The position numbers and the translations under genes are program-made. Shown here piece by piece: positions 14,098 through 24,160 of a DNA stretch of 64,000 nt; positions within the stretch are counted from its first letter, which is position 1, and every line of letters begins with the position of its first letter. The DNA lies in contig CAWFFW010000001.1 of the NCBI GenBank assembly GCA_963815305.1, positions 2,480,001 through 2,544,000 of the forward strand, read 5' to 3'. This stretch comes from CAXBID01 sp963815305 (GTDB taxonomy: Bacteria; Bacteroidota; Bacteroidia; Flavobacteriales; Flavobacteriaceae). Below the pieces are notes generated by a model. It was not told where the DNA came from. It searched no databases and worked only from the letters and a program-made list of their open reading frames with translations.

Positions 14098-17000
14098 TTG
14101 AAAATTAAAGAATCACAACATAAAAAAACGATAATTAAGAAAAAACTTTATCATGTTCTCAAGGTAATTAGTAAAATTGCTTTAGGTATCCTGATATTTT
14201 TTGTACTAGTTGTTTTATTTATAAGAAGTACATGGGGACAAAATATAATTAAGAATAATTTAGTATCGTACATAAGCGACAAAATAAATACAGAAATAAC
14301 AATTGATAAGCTGTATCTTACTTTTGATGGTGACATTCAAGTAGATGGAATGTATTTAGAAGACACTAAAGGAGATACGTTAATCTATTCAAAATCGTTA
14401 GAAGCAAATATCGCTTTGTGGCCCGTTATAACCGGAAAAGGCTTTGGAATTGATGATATAGAATGGCATGGTGTTCGTGCCAACGTCTTTAGAAAGGATA
14501 CCATTTCTGGCTATAACTTTGAGTTTTTAATGGATGCTTTTACATCCTCAAGTACCACTACCCAGCCAGCAGATACTACCGCAGCATCTATGCAATTTTC
14601 TTTAGGAAAACTAAACCTAGAGGATTTCAATGTCGTTTATAAAGATGATATTTTAGGTATTGATAGCCATTTTATAGTTGGAAAACTGTTTGCAAGTATG
14701 GAAACTACCAATATAGAAACCATGGATTTTCGAGCCGAAAGCTTGAAACTTTCCGATGCCAACATCATATTTCATCAAAAACCAGAGATTCAAGTAACCA
14801 CAGACGATGCTGTACCTCTACCTACACTTTCAGCAGAAACTTTAGAACTTAAAAATGTAATTGCAGAATATCAATCAGAAATAGATTTAATTAAAATTGA
14901 GGCTGATATAAACAAACTTTATGCTGAAATTCCAAACGCTGCATTATCTAGCTATACTTTTAATATTGATGCTCTTAAATTAGAGAACTCAACCATAAAA
15001 ATTCACACGGAAACAGAAACGAATTCAATAACTGAAAAAACGGGCGAAATCATTGATAAAATGGAACGTGATACTAAGCTATTTGAATGGCCTAATTTCA
15101 GGATGTCTGTCAATAATGTTACTTTTTCAAATAATGACTTAGGTTATTATGCTGGCCAGCCAAAACCCAAAACAGACGTTTTTAACCCGAATAATTTAAC
15201 AATCAATAATTTAAATTTAAAAGCTAATTCTTTATACATAAAAAATAATACCGCTGGCGCAGATATTCAATCGGCCTCTTTTACAGAGAGCTCTGGATAT
15301 CATCTTAAACAATTAAAACTTAAAACAACTGTTACTGATAAAAATTTAAATGTTTCGGAAGTAATTGCTGCTATAAATGAAAGTGAAATTCGAGGTAATC
15401 TCTCAATGTCTTACCCATCACTTCCATCGCTTTTAGAGACACCAGAAAATTCAAAAATTAATTTAGATTTTCCAAAAATTCAGATAAATACTAACGATAT
15501 TTCCAATTTTCAACCCCAACTCAATGAGAATGAATATTTTTCAATTTTAAGTAGAAAAAATTTCAGTGGAAACCTAAAAGCATCTGGGTATTTGGCAGAT
15601 ATTCAACTGCAAGATATAAACGTATTTTGGGGGAATTCAACTCAAATCTCAGCGCATGGAAACCTTCAAAATATTACTGTCACTGATAAAATTCAATATA
15701 ATATTCCAGAATTTTCAATACATACTACTCAAAAAGACCTTTTACAATTTATTGATGAAAAGAAACTGAATGTATCACTACCTAAAAATATAGAATTATC
15801 GGGTAACCTAGAAGGTGGTATTTCTTCTTTTAAAACCAATTTAAAATTATCAACAACGCAAGGTATAGCCACCATTAAAGCCGAATTAGAGAATAAAAGA
15901 GACATTGCTTTTAAAGGAAAAATGACTGTAGAAAATTACCAATTAAATGAATTGTTGAATAACCCAAAACTTGGAACCCTTACAGCCACCGTTGAAACTA
16001 GTGGACATGGGAAGAACATCAACGTATTGGATGCTGATGTAAAAGCGACTATAAACGCTTTTAATTTTAATAATTACGCTATAAAGAATTTAGAGATACA
16101 GGGAGAAATTAAAAACGGTACAGGTAATCTGGCCTCTAAATACAAAGATGAAAATCTTAATTTAGATTTGAATTCTAGCATAGTTTTAGATTCCATAGCA
16201 CCCGAAATAACTTTAGAATTAGATGTTATTGGTGCAGATTTAGAAGCTCTTGGTTTGTTTAATAGAAATATTAAAACAGGATTTAAAATTTATGCAGATT
16301 TTAGTGGTAATACCACTGATTATAATTTGGCTGCTATTATAGATGAAGGCGTTGTGGTTTACGATGATAAAACCTATTTATTAGGTGATGTTAATGCTCT
16401 GGCCTATGTGCGAAAAGACACCACTTCCATTTCAGTACAAAATAAATTATTAGATTTCAATCTTCAATCCAACACAGATCCACAAACATTTAGCAAAGCA
16501 TTAACTCGCCATATATTTAGTTATTTTTATCGAGATACCAAAATACCCGATACTTTAAAAAAACCTACAAACTTAAAATTTAAAGGACATATTGCTCAAG
16601 CACCCATTTTAAACGAAGTTTTTTTAGTTAATGTTAAAGATTTAGACACTATTGATTTAGCCGTAGATTTTAACGAAATTGAGCGTAAACTTACCGCAAA
16701 AATATACGCGCCACATATTAATTACAGTGGTTACGAAGTAGATAGTTTAGCTTTTTATATGAATACTGATAAAGAAAAGTTTAGCTTCAATTTAGGTTTC
16801 AATGAAATCAATGCGGGACCGTTGTTAATACCAAAATCTGAAATTAAAGGTAATCAAGAAAATAACGAATTGGCTTTGTCTTTTCTAGCGAGTCATAATG
16901 CAAAAGAAATGATGAATATTGAGGGTGAAATTACGGGAAATCGTGAACGTTTGCGATTTCATGTAGAGCCAGAAAACTTAACTTTAAATAAAGAAATTTG

Positions 17001-19200
17001 GTCGATACCTCAAGATAATGAAATAATTATTACAGATGAAAAATTAACATTCAATAACTTTAAAATTAATAAGAACACACAATCTATAGAAATTACTGAT
17101 AAGTTAACATCATCAACCAAAAACCACATAGGCTTAGATTTCAATAATTTTAAGCTACAAGAGGTTTTTAACTATTTAAATCCTGAGCAAAATCTAGCAA
17201 AAGGAAATCTTTCTGGTGAGTTTATTATAGAAGAACCTTTTAATGATATGGGTTTTATTGCAGATTTAAGTATTTCAAAACTATCTGTTTTGGATGTTGA
17301 TATGGGTAAATTAACCTTAAATGGAAAATCAATTGGTGGTGAAAGCTACAATTTAAACGCAAATATGAAAGGCGGTGATATTGATTTTGATATGACGGGA
17401 AATTACATTGCAAATACTAATGACACCAAATTAGATTTAGATTTTGATATCAATACATTTAAAATGAGCGCATTATCTGGATTTTCCCAAGGCGAAATAA
17501 TAGGTGGGAATGGATATATTTCTGGAGATTTTAATATTAAAGGATCCACTAGTAATCCTAAGTATGATGGTCGATTAAACTTTAATAATGCTGATTTTGA
17601 AATAGCTATGTTTAATAGTAATTTTAGATTAAAAAACGAAAGCCTATCCTTTAATAATGAAGGTGTACAAATGACTAATTTTACCATACTAGATGAGAGC
17701 AAAAATACATTTGTTATGTCTGGTAAGATTGGTACAGAAACATTCATAAATCCAACGTTTGATTTAAAAATTAAAGCAGAAAAATTTCAAATGTTAAATG
17801 CCACGTCTGAAGACAATAACTTACTGTACGGTAAAGCCATAGTTGATGCAACGGCGATAATTACTGGTGATTTACAAATCCCAATAATAGATGTAACCTC
17901 CACTATTAACTCAGAAACCAATATTACGTATGTTATGCCCACAGCAACTGTAAATATTGAAAAACGTGATGGCGTTGTTGTTTTTGTAAACCGCGAAAAT
18001 CCTGATGCCATACTTACTAAAACTGAAGAAAAAAAATCAACAGTAACTGGCTTTGATATTAAAGCTTCGGTGCTTGTAAAAAAAGGAGCTACCGTTACTG
18101 TAATAATTGATCAAGAAACGGGTGATAACTTTGAAGTAACAGGTACTGGAGAATTTAAGTTTAATATGAATCCGAATGGCAGAATGAATTTGGTTGGAAA
18201 TTATAATATCTCAGATGGGCATTATGAAATGAACCTTTATAATCTAGTTAATAAACGCTTTAAAATAGCACCTGAAAGTAAAGTAAATTGGTTTGGTGAC
18301 CCGTTTGATGCCAAATTAGATATTAAAGCCATTTATAATGTTGAAACTTCGGCTACTAGTTTAATGGCTCCAACATTTTCTAGTATTGATGCCTCTGCAA
18401 AAGGAAAATACCGTCAAGTTTTACCATTTTTAGTGTATTTAAATATTGATGGTGAACTTATGGCTCCAAAAATTTCTTTCAATTTAGATATGCCAGAAGA
18501 TGAACAAGGTGCCATTGGAGGGCAAGTATTTGGTAGGGTACAGCAAATTAACCAACAGGAAAGCGAGTTAAATAAACAAGTGTTTTCATTATTAGTACTA
18601 AATAGATTTTATCCAGACTCTGGAAGTGATGGAAGTTCAGGAGGCGTAGCATCCATAGCGAGAGATAATTTAAATGATGCGCTTTCAGATCAATTGAATA
18701 TTTTTTCAGACAAAATATTCGGTGAAACTGGTTTTGAAGTTGATTTTGGTTTGGATAGTTATACAGATTACCAAGGAAATACGCCTCAAGATAGAACTCA
18801 ATTAAATATTGCTGCACAAAAAAAATTGTTTGATGATAGGTTAATTGCCCGTGTGGGAAGCGATGTCGATTTGCAAGGAAGTAGTTCTAGTAATGAAGCA
18901 ACACCGTTAATTGGAAACGTGAGTTTGGAGTATCTGTTAACGGAAAATGGACGCTATCGCTTAAAAGGATTTAGGCGTAATGAATTTGAAAATGTTATAG
19001 ACGGACAAACAATATCAACAGGTGTTGCACTTATATTTACACGTGAGTTTAACAAGTTTAATGAACTTTGGGATGCTATGTTTAAAGCTGAAACCCAAAA
19101 AGAAAAAAATAAAAAAGAAGATCTTGAGAAAGCAGAAAAAGCTCAAGAAAAAAAGGCAAAATCTGTAGATGAAAGCATGGAAAATAAAAAACTAAATTAA
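14098..19200 (+). CDS. tamB: TamB-domain translocation/assembly (AsmA-like lipid bridge) protein
   Basis: A very long (1700-residue) envelope protein anchored by one N-terminal helix (about 22-44) with a long periplasmic part built of repetitive beta strands, ending in the TamB/DUF490 domain (about 1270-1660). TamB-like proteins form a hydrophobic groove between inner and outer membrane and work with an Omp85 partner. In this window the partner gene tamL begins 4 bases after the stop. The start is TTG at 14098; no in-frame ATG precedes the membrane helix. The last 50 residues are a Lys/Glu-rich coiled tail (AEKAQEKKAKSVDESMENKK) that could face the partner. Length is in the range for Bacteroidota TamB proteins. 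Confidence 0.92.
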   Translation: MKIKESQHKKTIIKKKLYHVLKVISKIALGILIFFVLVVLFIRSTWGQNIIKNNLVSYISDKINTEITIDKLYLTFDGDIQVDGMYLEDTKGDTLIYSKSLEANIALWPVITGKGFGIDDIEWHGVRANVFRKDTISGYNFEFLMDAFTSSSTTTQPADTTAASMQFSLGKLNLEDFNVVYKDDILGIDSHFIVGKLFASMETTNIETMDFRAESLKLSDANIIFHQKPEIQVTTDDAVPLPTLSAETLELKNVIAEYQSEIDLIKIEADINKLYAEIPNAALSSYTFNIDALKLENSTIKIHTETETNSITEKTGEIIDKMERDTKLFEWPNFRMSVNNVTFSNNDLGYYAGQPKPKTDVFNPNNLTINNLNLKANSLYIKNNTAGADIQSASFTESSGYHLKQLKLKTTVTDKNLNVSEVIAAINESEIRGNLSMSYPSLPSLLETPENSKINLDFPKIQINTNDISNFQPQLNENEYFSILSRKNFSGNLKASGYLADIQLQDINVFWGNSTQISAHGNLQNITVTDKIQYNIPEFSIHTTQKDLLQFIDEKKLNVSLPKNIELSGNLEGGISSFKTNLKLSTTQGIATIKAELENKRDIAFKGKMTVENYQLNELLNNPKLGTLTATVETSGHGKNINVLDADVKATINAFNFNNYAIKNLEIQGEIKNGTGNLASKYKDENLNLDLNSSIVLDSIAPEITLELDVIGADLEALGLFNRNIKTGFKIYADFSGNTTDYNLAAIIDEGVVVYDDKTYLLGDVNALAYVRKDTTSISVQNKLLDFNLQSNTDPQTFSKALTRHIFSYFYRDTKIPDTLKKPTNLKFKGHIAQAPILNEVFLVNVKDLDTIDLAVDFNEIERKLTAKIYAPHINYSGYEVDSLAFYMNTDKEKFSFNLGFNEINAGPLLIPKSEIKGNQENNELALSFLASHNAKEMMNIEGEITGNRERLRFHVEPENLTLNKEIWSIPQDNEIIITDEKLTFNNFKINKNTQSIEITDKLTSSTKNHIGLDFNNFKLQEVFNYLNPEQNLAKGNLSGEFIIEEPFNDMGFIADLSISKLSVLDVDMGKLTLNGKSIGGESYNLNANMKGGDIDFDMTGNYIANTNDTKLDLDFDINTFKMSALSGFSQGEIIGGNGYISGDFNIKGSTSNPKYDGRLNFNNADFEIAMFNSNFRLKNESLSFNNEGVQMTNFTILDESKNTFVMSGKIGTETFINPTFDLKIKAEKFQMLNATSEDNNLLYGKAIVDATAIITGDLQIPIIDVTSTINSETNITYVMPTATVNIEKRDGVVVFVNRENPDAILTKTEEKKSTVTGFDIKASVLVKKGATVTVIIDQETGDNFEVTGTGEFKFNMNPNGRMNLVGNYNISDGHYEMNLYNLVNKRFKIAPESKVNWFGDPFDAKLDIKAIYNVETSATSLMAPTFSSIDASAKGKYRQVLPFLVYLNIDGELMAPKISFNLDMPEDEQGAIGGQVFGRVQQINQQESELNKQVFSLLVLNRFYPDSGSDGSSGGVASIARDNLNDALSDQLNIFSDKIFGETGFEVDFGLDSYTDYQGNTPQDRTQLNIAAQKKLFDDRLIARVGSDVDLQGSSSSNEATPLIGNVSLEYLLTENGRYRLKGFRRNEFENVIDGQTISTGVALIFTREFNKFNELWDAMFKAETQKEKNKKEDLEKAEKAQEKKAKSVDESMENKKLN

Positions 19201-19204
19201 TTAT

Positions 19205-21478
19205 TTGAAACCTTTAACTAAATACATGGTCGTAGTATTTCTAATATTTGGTGTATTACATTCTTGTAGTATTAGAAAATACATACCCGATGATGAACAT
19301 CTTTATACGGGAGCAACTGTAACCATAAAAAAAGATTCATTAGTAAAAAGCAAAAATCTTCTTAAAGATGAGTTAGAAGGTGTATTGTTACCAGAACCTA
19401 ATAGTAAGTTTTTGGGCATGTATTTAGGAGTTTATTATCATTTCAAAAGTCAAAAAGAAAAGTCAGGTTTTATCATTCGTTGGCTAAATAAAAAATTTGG
19501 AGAAAAGCCTATATACGAAAGTGATATTGAACCTTTTGAAGTAGAAAAAATATTGATTAATAGACTTGAAAACAGAGGGTTTTTCTATAGTACAGCAAGG
19601 TCAAATATTAAAGAAACAGAATATCAGGCATCTGTAGATTATTCTGTTCAAGTAAACACTCCTTACACTATGGCCTCATATAAATTAGATAGCCTTCCAT
19701 CACCAATACATGACGCCATAAAAAAAAGTATAAATACTACAAAATTCAAAAATGGGATGCGCTTTGATTTGTCTAATTTAAAACTCGAGCGCGAGCGTAT
19801 TAATTCAAATCTTAAGAAACAGGGCTATTATAATTTTAATGAAAATTTCATCATTTTTGAAGCGGATACTAATCAGTATCAAAATAAAAAATTCGATTTA
19901 TTTTTAAAATTAAAAAAAGAAGTACCCACACGAGGTAAAGTACCTTATAAATTATCTAAAATCAATATTTATCCTAATTATAGTATTGAAACAGATTCTG
20001 CAAATATCCAATCAGAAGAATTTAACGATAAAAATTTCCTTCAAAATGAATTATTTTTCAAACCTAAGTATCTGGATCCTTTTATTACTTTGGAAGAAGG
20101 CCAATATTATGATGCCTTAAATTCTAAAAATACCGCAAGACGTCTCTCATCCATTGGTGCCTATAAATTTATAAATATTCAATATAAAGAAATAGATTCT
20201 TTACTCACTGATACCTTAGGCATATTAGAAACCAATATTTATTTATCGCCACTAAATAAAAGAGCCATTCGTGCTGAATTACAAGCGGTAACTAAATCTA
20301 ATAATTTTGCAGGACCCGGATTAGGTTTAACATTTAGTAATCGAAATTTATTTCATGGAGGTGAAACTTTAAATATTAGTACCAAATTAAGTTATGAAAC
20401 CCAAGTGGCTGGTGGAAGCAACGCTGGTTTAAGTAGTACTGAATTAAGTTTGAAAGGAGAATTGATTTTTCCACGAGTTATAACACCAATTAAAATAAAT
20501 TCAGATTTTTTTGATTATAGCATCCCAAAAACAAAAACGTCTTTAAGTTTAAGCTATTTAAGCCGCAGTAAGCTATATACATTACTTTCTGGAACCGCTT
20601 TATTTGGTTATACATGGGATGCTAATAGATATGTAACCCATGAAATTAATCCTATTTCGGTAAATTATACCAATCTATCAAATACAACACAAGATTTTGA
20701 GGATATACTAAATGATAATCCTTTTTTAAGACGAAGTTTTGAACAACAGTTTATAACTGGGCTCACCTATTCATTTACTTACAATGGCATGGTAGACACC
20801 CAGAAAACACATCAATTTTATTTAAATACAACCTTAGATGTAGCCGGAAATAGTATAAATTTATTTGGTAAAAAACAAGTGGCAGACGAGCCTAAAACAT
20901 TTTTAGGTTTAGAATATGCACAATATGCCAAAGCAGACGTAGATATTCGTTATCATTTTAATTTTGCTAAAGAGCAGATTATTGCCACACGCCTATTTGC
21001 AGGTTACGGTTTAGCTTATGGCAATTCTGATGTTATTCCATTTGTAAAACAGTATTATTCTGGAGGACCCTACAGTGTTAGAGCCTTTAGAATTAGATCA
21101 TTGGGCCCAGGCACTTATAATGAGACTACCAATAATAATGGTGGTTTTTTCGACCAAACCGGGAATATTAGATTAGAAGCTAATATAGAATATAGGTTTC
21201 CACTATTCTCTTTCTTTAAAGGTGCCATATTTGCTGATGCAGGTAATATTTGGAACTCCAAGGAAAATATATCCTTACCAGGGGGCAAATTTTCAGGTGA
21301 TTTTCTAAGTGAACTAGGTATGGGAACTGGTTTTGGAGTACGTGTAGATGTGCAGGGTTTTGTAATTCGATTTGATTTGGCAGCCCCTTTTCACGATCCC
21401 GCATTACCAAAAGGACAACGCTTTAACTTTGATGTAGATTCGCCTGTTCTAAATTTTGCTATTGGTTATCCGTTTTAA
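19205..21478 (+). CDS. tamL: TamL: lipoprotein Omp85 (BamA/TamA family) outer-membrane protein
   Basis: A 757-residue Omp85-family protein. The N-terminus carries a lipobox (VLHSCS, Cys near residue 21), so it is lipid-anchored; this marks the Bacteroidota TamL subgroup. POTRA-like repeats span about 40-350, and the C-terminal 16-strand barrel contains the Omp85 loop-6 motif as VRAFRIRSLGPG near 625. The protein ends in FAIGYPF, a barrel-insertion signal with terminal Phe. TTG at 19205 is taken as start, giving a basic n-region (KPLTK); ATG at 19226 would also leave a lipobox. It sits 4 bases after tamB, so they form one transcription unit, as expected for a TamB-TamL complex. Confidence 0.92.
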   Translation: MKPLTKYMVVVFLIFGVLHSCSIRKYIPDDEHLYTGATVTIKKDSLVKSKNLLKDELEGVLLPEPNSKFLGMYLGVYYHFKSQKEKSGFIIRWLNKKFGEKPIYESDIEPFEVEKILINRLENRGFFYSTARSNIKETEYQASVDYSVQVNTPYTMASYKLDSLPSPIHDAIKKSINTTKFKNGMRFDLSNLKLERERINSNLKKQGYYNFNENFIIFEADTNQYQNKKFDLFLKLKKEVPTRGKVPYKLSKINIYPNYSIETDSANIQSEEFNDKNFLQNELFFKPKYLDPFITLEEGQYYDALNSKNTARRLSSIGAYKFINIQYKEIDSLLTDTLGILETNIYLSPLNKRAIRAELQAVTKSNNFAGPGLGLTFSNRNLFHGGETLNISTKLSYETQVAGGSNAGLSSTELSLKGELIFPRVITPIKINSDFFDYSIPKTKTSLSLSYLSRSKLYTLLSGTALFGYTWDANRYVTHEINPISVNYTNLSNTTQDFEDILNDNPFLRRSFEQQFITGLTYSFTYNGMVDTQKTHQFYLNTTLDVAGNSINLFGKKQVADEPKTFLGLEYAQYAKADVDIRYHFNFAKEQIIATRLFAGYGLAYGNSDVIPFVKQYYSGGPYSVRAFRIRSLGPGTYNETTNNNGGFFDQTGNIRLEANIEYRFPLFSFFKGAIFADAGNIWNSKENISLPGGKFSGDFLSELGMGTGFGVRVDVQGFVIRFDLAAPFHDPALPKGQRFNFDVDSPVLNFAIGYPF

Positions 21479-21544
21479 AATCCGAAATATTAGAATTACC
21501 GTAACTAGCTTTTAGATTTTTTATTTAGGCAATAAAGACGTTTA

Positions 21545-21817
21545 TCATTCATCCACAAAATCCTCTTCAAAATACCACCACAAACTAGAATCGATAGACT
21601 GTTTCATTTTAGCGATATCAACACCATCATTTAAAAATATAGTAAGATTTTCTGTAGACTCAGATTGCTCAACGCTTTCTCTAATTTCTATCTCTTCTAT
21701 TTCTTTAAAATGCTCTAAATGTTTCTTAATTCTGGAGTCTAAAGACTCATCACTTAAAAAAATTTTAATCGTAGGCTGCGAGGGGGAATTTCTAATTTCA
21801 GATCTAAAAGGAAGCAT
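21545..21817 (-). CDS. Small acidic hypothetical protein
   Basis: A 90-residue protein that I do not recognise. It is acidic overall, with IKIFLSDESLDSRIKKHLEHFKE in the first half, a Glu-rich middle (EIEEIEIRESVEQSESTEN) and an aromatic end (SLWWYFEEDFVDE). There is no signal peptide, membrane helix or Cys pair. The predicted alternation of strand and helix would fit a small alpha/beta domain. It is transcribed alone on the minus strand between tamL and the DUF1569 gene. Confidence 0.55.
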   Translation of the reverse strand: MLPFRSEIRNSPSQPTIKIFLSDESLDSRIKKHLEHFKEIEEIEIRESVEQSESTENLTIFLNDGVDIAKMKQSIDSSLWWYFEEDFVDE

Positions 21818-21912
21818 ACATCTATAACTTTAAATTGAACAATTAATAATCACTAACTCAATTTCTTAAAGTTAAGCATTTTATTAATATCTTTTACATT
21901 CAAATTTTACTG

Positions 21913-22392
21913 ATGTTAAATAACCGTATTGAAATTTTAAAGCAACTTCTATTTGAAATTGAAGCTCATATTCCGAATAAGGATATAGAAAATATTTCCA
22001 TTTCAAAATCTACAATAGGTTGGCAATTAGATCATGCTTTAAAAGTTTTTACAAAAGTTATTGAATGGACTGCAACTTCAAATCCTCAAGATTATAAAAG
22101 AAAATTTAGTTTTTGGCGTAGTGTTTTGTTTCCTTTAGGCTACTTTCCGAGAGGTAAAGTTAAAGCACCAAAATACGTTTTACCACCAGAAATTATTACT
22201 ACTGAAGATTTAAATAATCAATTACAAACCGCTAAAAAACAAATTTCCATATTAAACGATTTGCCTAAAGGTGTTTATTTTAAACATCCTATTTTTAAAA
22301 TGCTTACCAAAAAGCAAACCCTTCGCTTTCTAGAAATGCACACTAAGCACCATTTAAAAATTATAAGCGATATTTTGAAAAAAAATGAATGA
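21913..22392 (+). CDS. DUF1569 (DinB-like) protein
   Basis: A 159-residue protein of the DUF1569 family, related to the DinB/YfiT four-helix bundle proteins. Family features are a His in IGWQLDHALKVF near residue 45, the central PRGKVKAPKYVLPPE block near 80, and a C-terminal MHTKHHLKIISDIL near 140-153; the His residues could form the metal site typical of DinB folds. The function is not known; some DinB-fold proteins are thiol transferases. It lies 67 bases upstream of the UmuD-like gene on the same strand and may share its transcript. Confidence 0.8.
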   Translation: MLNNRIEILKQLLFEIEAHIPNKDIENISISKSTIGWQLDHALKVFTKVIEWTATSNPQDYKRKFSFWRSVLFPLGYFPRGKVKAPKYVLPPEIITTEDLNNQLQTAKKQISILNDLPKGVYFKHPIFKMLTKKQTLRFLEMHTKHHLKIISDILKKNE

Positions 22393-22459
22393 ATTAAAAT
22401 TGTTAATTCTTTATTCGAAAGTGAGAGTAATGTATTTATTTTTGTTTTAAATTTAAGCT

Positions 22460-22825
22460 ATGAAAACGCCCCAAGCACATTTAATAAAAAAATCAAAAAA
22501 AAGCTATAGAGTTGAACGTCCTAGACAAACAGGGTTTTCCAGTCCTGCTACACATTATAACGAACCCAGAATAGATTTAAACGACGTACTGATAGAAAAC
22601 GCTTCAGCAAGCTTTTATGTTCGGGTTATTGACGATGCCTTCTCAGATTTTGAAGTTTATAAAAATGATATACTTATTGTTGATAAAGCGCTAACGCCAA
22701 AAAATAATCAGTTGGCAGTTGCTATCCAAGACGAGGCTTTCAAAATTGTTCGTATTGGAGAAAACATAGACACTGAATTTCAAATTTGGGGTGTTATTAC
22801 TTATGTCATAAAATCGGTTTTATAA
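22460..22825 (+). CDS. umuD: UmuD-like LexA-family protein lacking the catalytic Ser-Lys dyad
   Basis: A 121-residue protein colinear with E. coli UmuD for its first 100 residues. UmuD cuts itself at Cys24-Gly25 using Ser60 and Lys97, then joins UmuC as DNA polymerase V. Here the cleavage-site region reads RQTGFSSPATHY (Thr24-Gly25), but the catalytic positions are replaced: residue 60 is Ala (IDDAFSD instead of GDSM) and residue 97 is Val (FKIVRIG instead of FTVKK). About 18 residues are also missing near the C-terminus. Self-cleavage by the normal mechanism therefore looks impossible. The frame is open and umuC starts immediately after its stop (TAA then ATG), so it is not obviously decayed. 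Confidence 0.88.
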   Translation: MKTPQAHLIKKSKKSYRVERPRQTGFSSPATHYNEPRIDLNDVLIENASASFYVRVIDDAFSDFEVYKNDILIVDKALTPKNNQLAVAIQDEAFKIVRIGENIDTEFQIWGVITYVIKSVL

Positions 22826-24100
22826 ATGATTGCACTTGTAGATTGCAATAGTTTTTATGCGTCTTGCGAACAGGTTTTTAGACCCGATTTGCAACATAAA
22901 CCTGTGGTCGTATTAAGTAATAACGACGGGTGTATTATTGCCGCTAATAAGCAAGCAAAGGCATTGGTTCACATCCCTATGTTTCAACCTGTTTTTAAAA
23001 TTAAAAAAATATTAGAAGAGAATCATGTGACTTGTTTTTCTTCAAACTATACCCTTTACAGCGATATGTCACGTAGGGTGATGGATACTCTAAAATATTT
23101 TTCACCCATTGTTGAAGAATATAGTATTGATGAAAGTTTTGTAGACCTCTCATTTTATAATGAAAACGACATAGAGGAAATTGCTCAAAAAATACGAGAT
23201 ACTGTATATAAAAACACTGGTATTCCTGTAGGTGTTGGTGTTGCAAAAACAAAATCACTCGCAAAAATGGCTAATAAATTTGCGAAAAAAATCCCTGAAA
23301 ACGATAATGTTTATGTCTTAGATTCAGAAGAGAAAAGGAGGCATTTACTGCTAAATTCTAAAATTAAAGACATTTGGGGCATTGGAAAAAAACACAGCAT
23401 TCGTATTGAAAATAAGGGAAAAAAAACAGCTTGGGATTTCGCAGCTATGGAAGTGGCTTGGGTTAGAAAAGAAATGACAGTTATAGGCGAAAGGCTGTGG
23501 AGAGAACTCAACAATATTCCATGCTTAGAAATGGTTACTTTACCTAATGCTAAAAAAGGAATTGGTACTGCAAAGTCCTTTGGAAAAAAACTTAAAGATT
23601 ACGGCCTAATTGAAGAAGCTTGCAGTTATTACGTAGCCGAAGTTGCCGATTTATTACGTCAACAAAAAAGTGCAGCAACCCAAATAGAAGTTTTCTTAAC
23701 AACTAATTACCACAGTGATTTTGATAAGCAATACCGCAACAAAATAATTATAACTTTAGACAGCCCTACCAATAGCACTATAAAATTAACAAAAGAAGCA
23801 TTAAAGGGTTTAAAAAAAATATACAAAAATGGGTTTCGTTATAAAAAAGTGGGCGTAAACTTATTGCATCTTGTACCAGAAGATCAAATTCAATTGAGTT
23901 TATTTACGTCAACCCATAAAATTGAAAACAAGAAACTTACAAATACTATAGACGCTCTAAACAGTAAATTTGGTAAAAACAAAGTTAAACTCGCTACCGT
24001 TGGTAACCGTGAGAAAGACTGGGCTTTAATTAAAGAACATCGTAGCCCTAGATACACATCGCAATGGGGAGAATTACTAACTATTGGTGGGGGAAAGTAA
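22826..24100 (+). CDS. umuC: Y-family DNA polymerase UmuC
   Basis: A 424-residue error-prone translesion polymerase. Catalytic carboxylates are present: Asp6 in LVDCNSFYASCE and the Asp-Glu pair in YSIDESFVDL near residue 102. The finger segment VVVLSNNDGCIIAAN near 27-41 and the thumb helix-hairpin-helix (IKDIWGIGKKHSIRIE near 182) are intact, followed by the little-finger domain and a UmuC-type C-terminal tail after about residue 360, with QLSLF (a likely beta-clamp-binding motif) near 352. The protein looks fully functional, in contrast to its UmuD partner. The two genes abut with no gap. Confidence 0.96.
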   Translation: MIALVDCNSFYASCEQVFRPDLQHKPVVVLSNNDGCIIAANKQAKALVHIPMFQPVFKIKKILEENHVTCFSSNYTLYSDMSRRVMDTLKYFSPIVEEYSIDESFVDLSFYNENDIEEIAQKIRDTVYKNTGIPVGVGVAKTKSLAKMANKFAKKIPENDNVYVLDSEEKRRHLLLNSKIKDIWGIGKKHSIRIENKGKKTAWDFAAMEVAWVRKEMTVIGERLWRELNNIPCLEMVTLPNAKKGIGTAKSFGKKLKDYGLIEEACSYYVAEVADLLRQQKSAATQIEVFLTTNYHSDFDKQYRNKIIITLDSPTNSTIKLTKEALKGLKKIYKNGFRYKKVGVNLLHLVPEDQIQLSLFTSTHKIENKKLTNTIDALNSKFGKNKVKLATVGNREKDWALIKEHRSPRYTSQWGELLTIGGGK

Positions 24101-24106
24101 AACATG

Positions 24107-24136
24107 AAAAAACCCTTTCTGTAAACAGAAAGAGTT
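24107..24136 (-). terminator. Terminator of the receptor-phytase unit
   Basis: On the minus strand AACTCTTTCTG and CAGAAAGGGTT pair over 11 bases (one mismatch) around TTTA, then TTTTTT. It lies 25 bases past the phytase stop and also between it and the convergent umuC. It is nearly identical to the hairpin at 28173-28202 on the other side of this gene pair. Confidence 0.8.
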
Positions 24137-24160
24137 AATAATATATAAAACTAAAAATTT

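Noticed and set aside
22460..24100. Mobile element or plasmid origin for umuDC
   Set aside because: Base composition and neighbours look chromosomal and there are no transposase, integrase or boundary repeats next to it.
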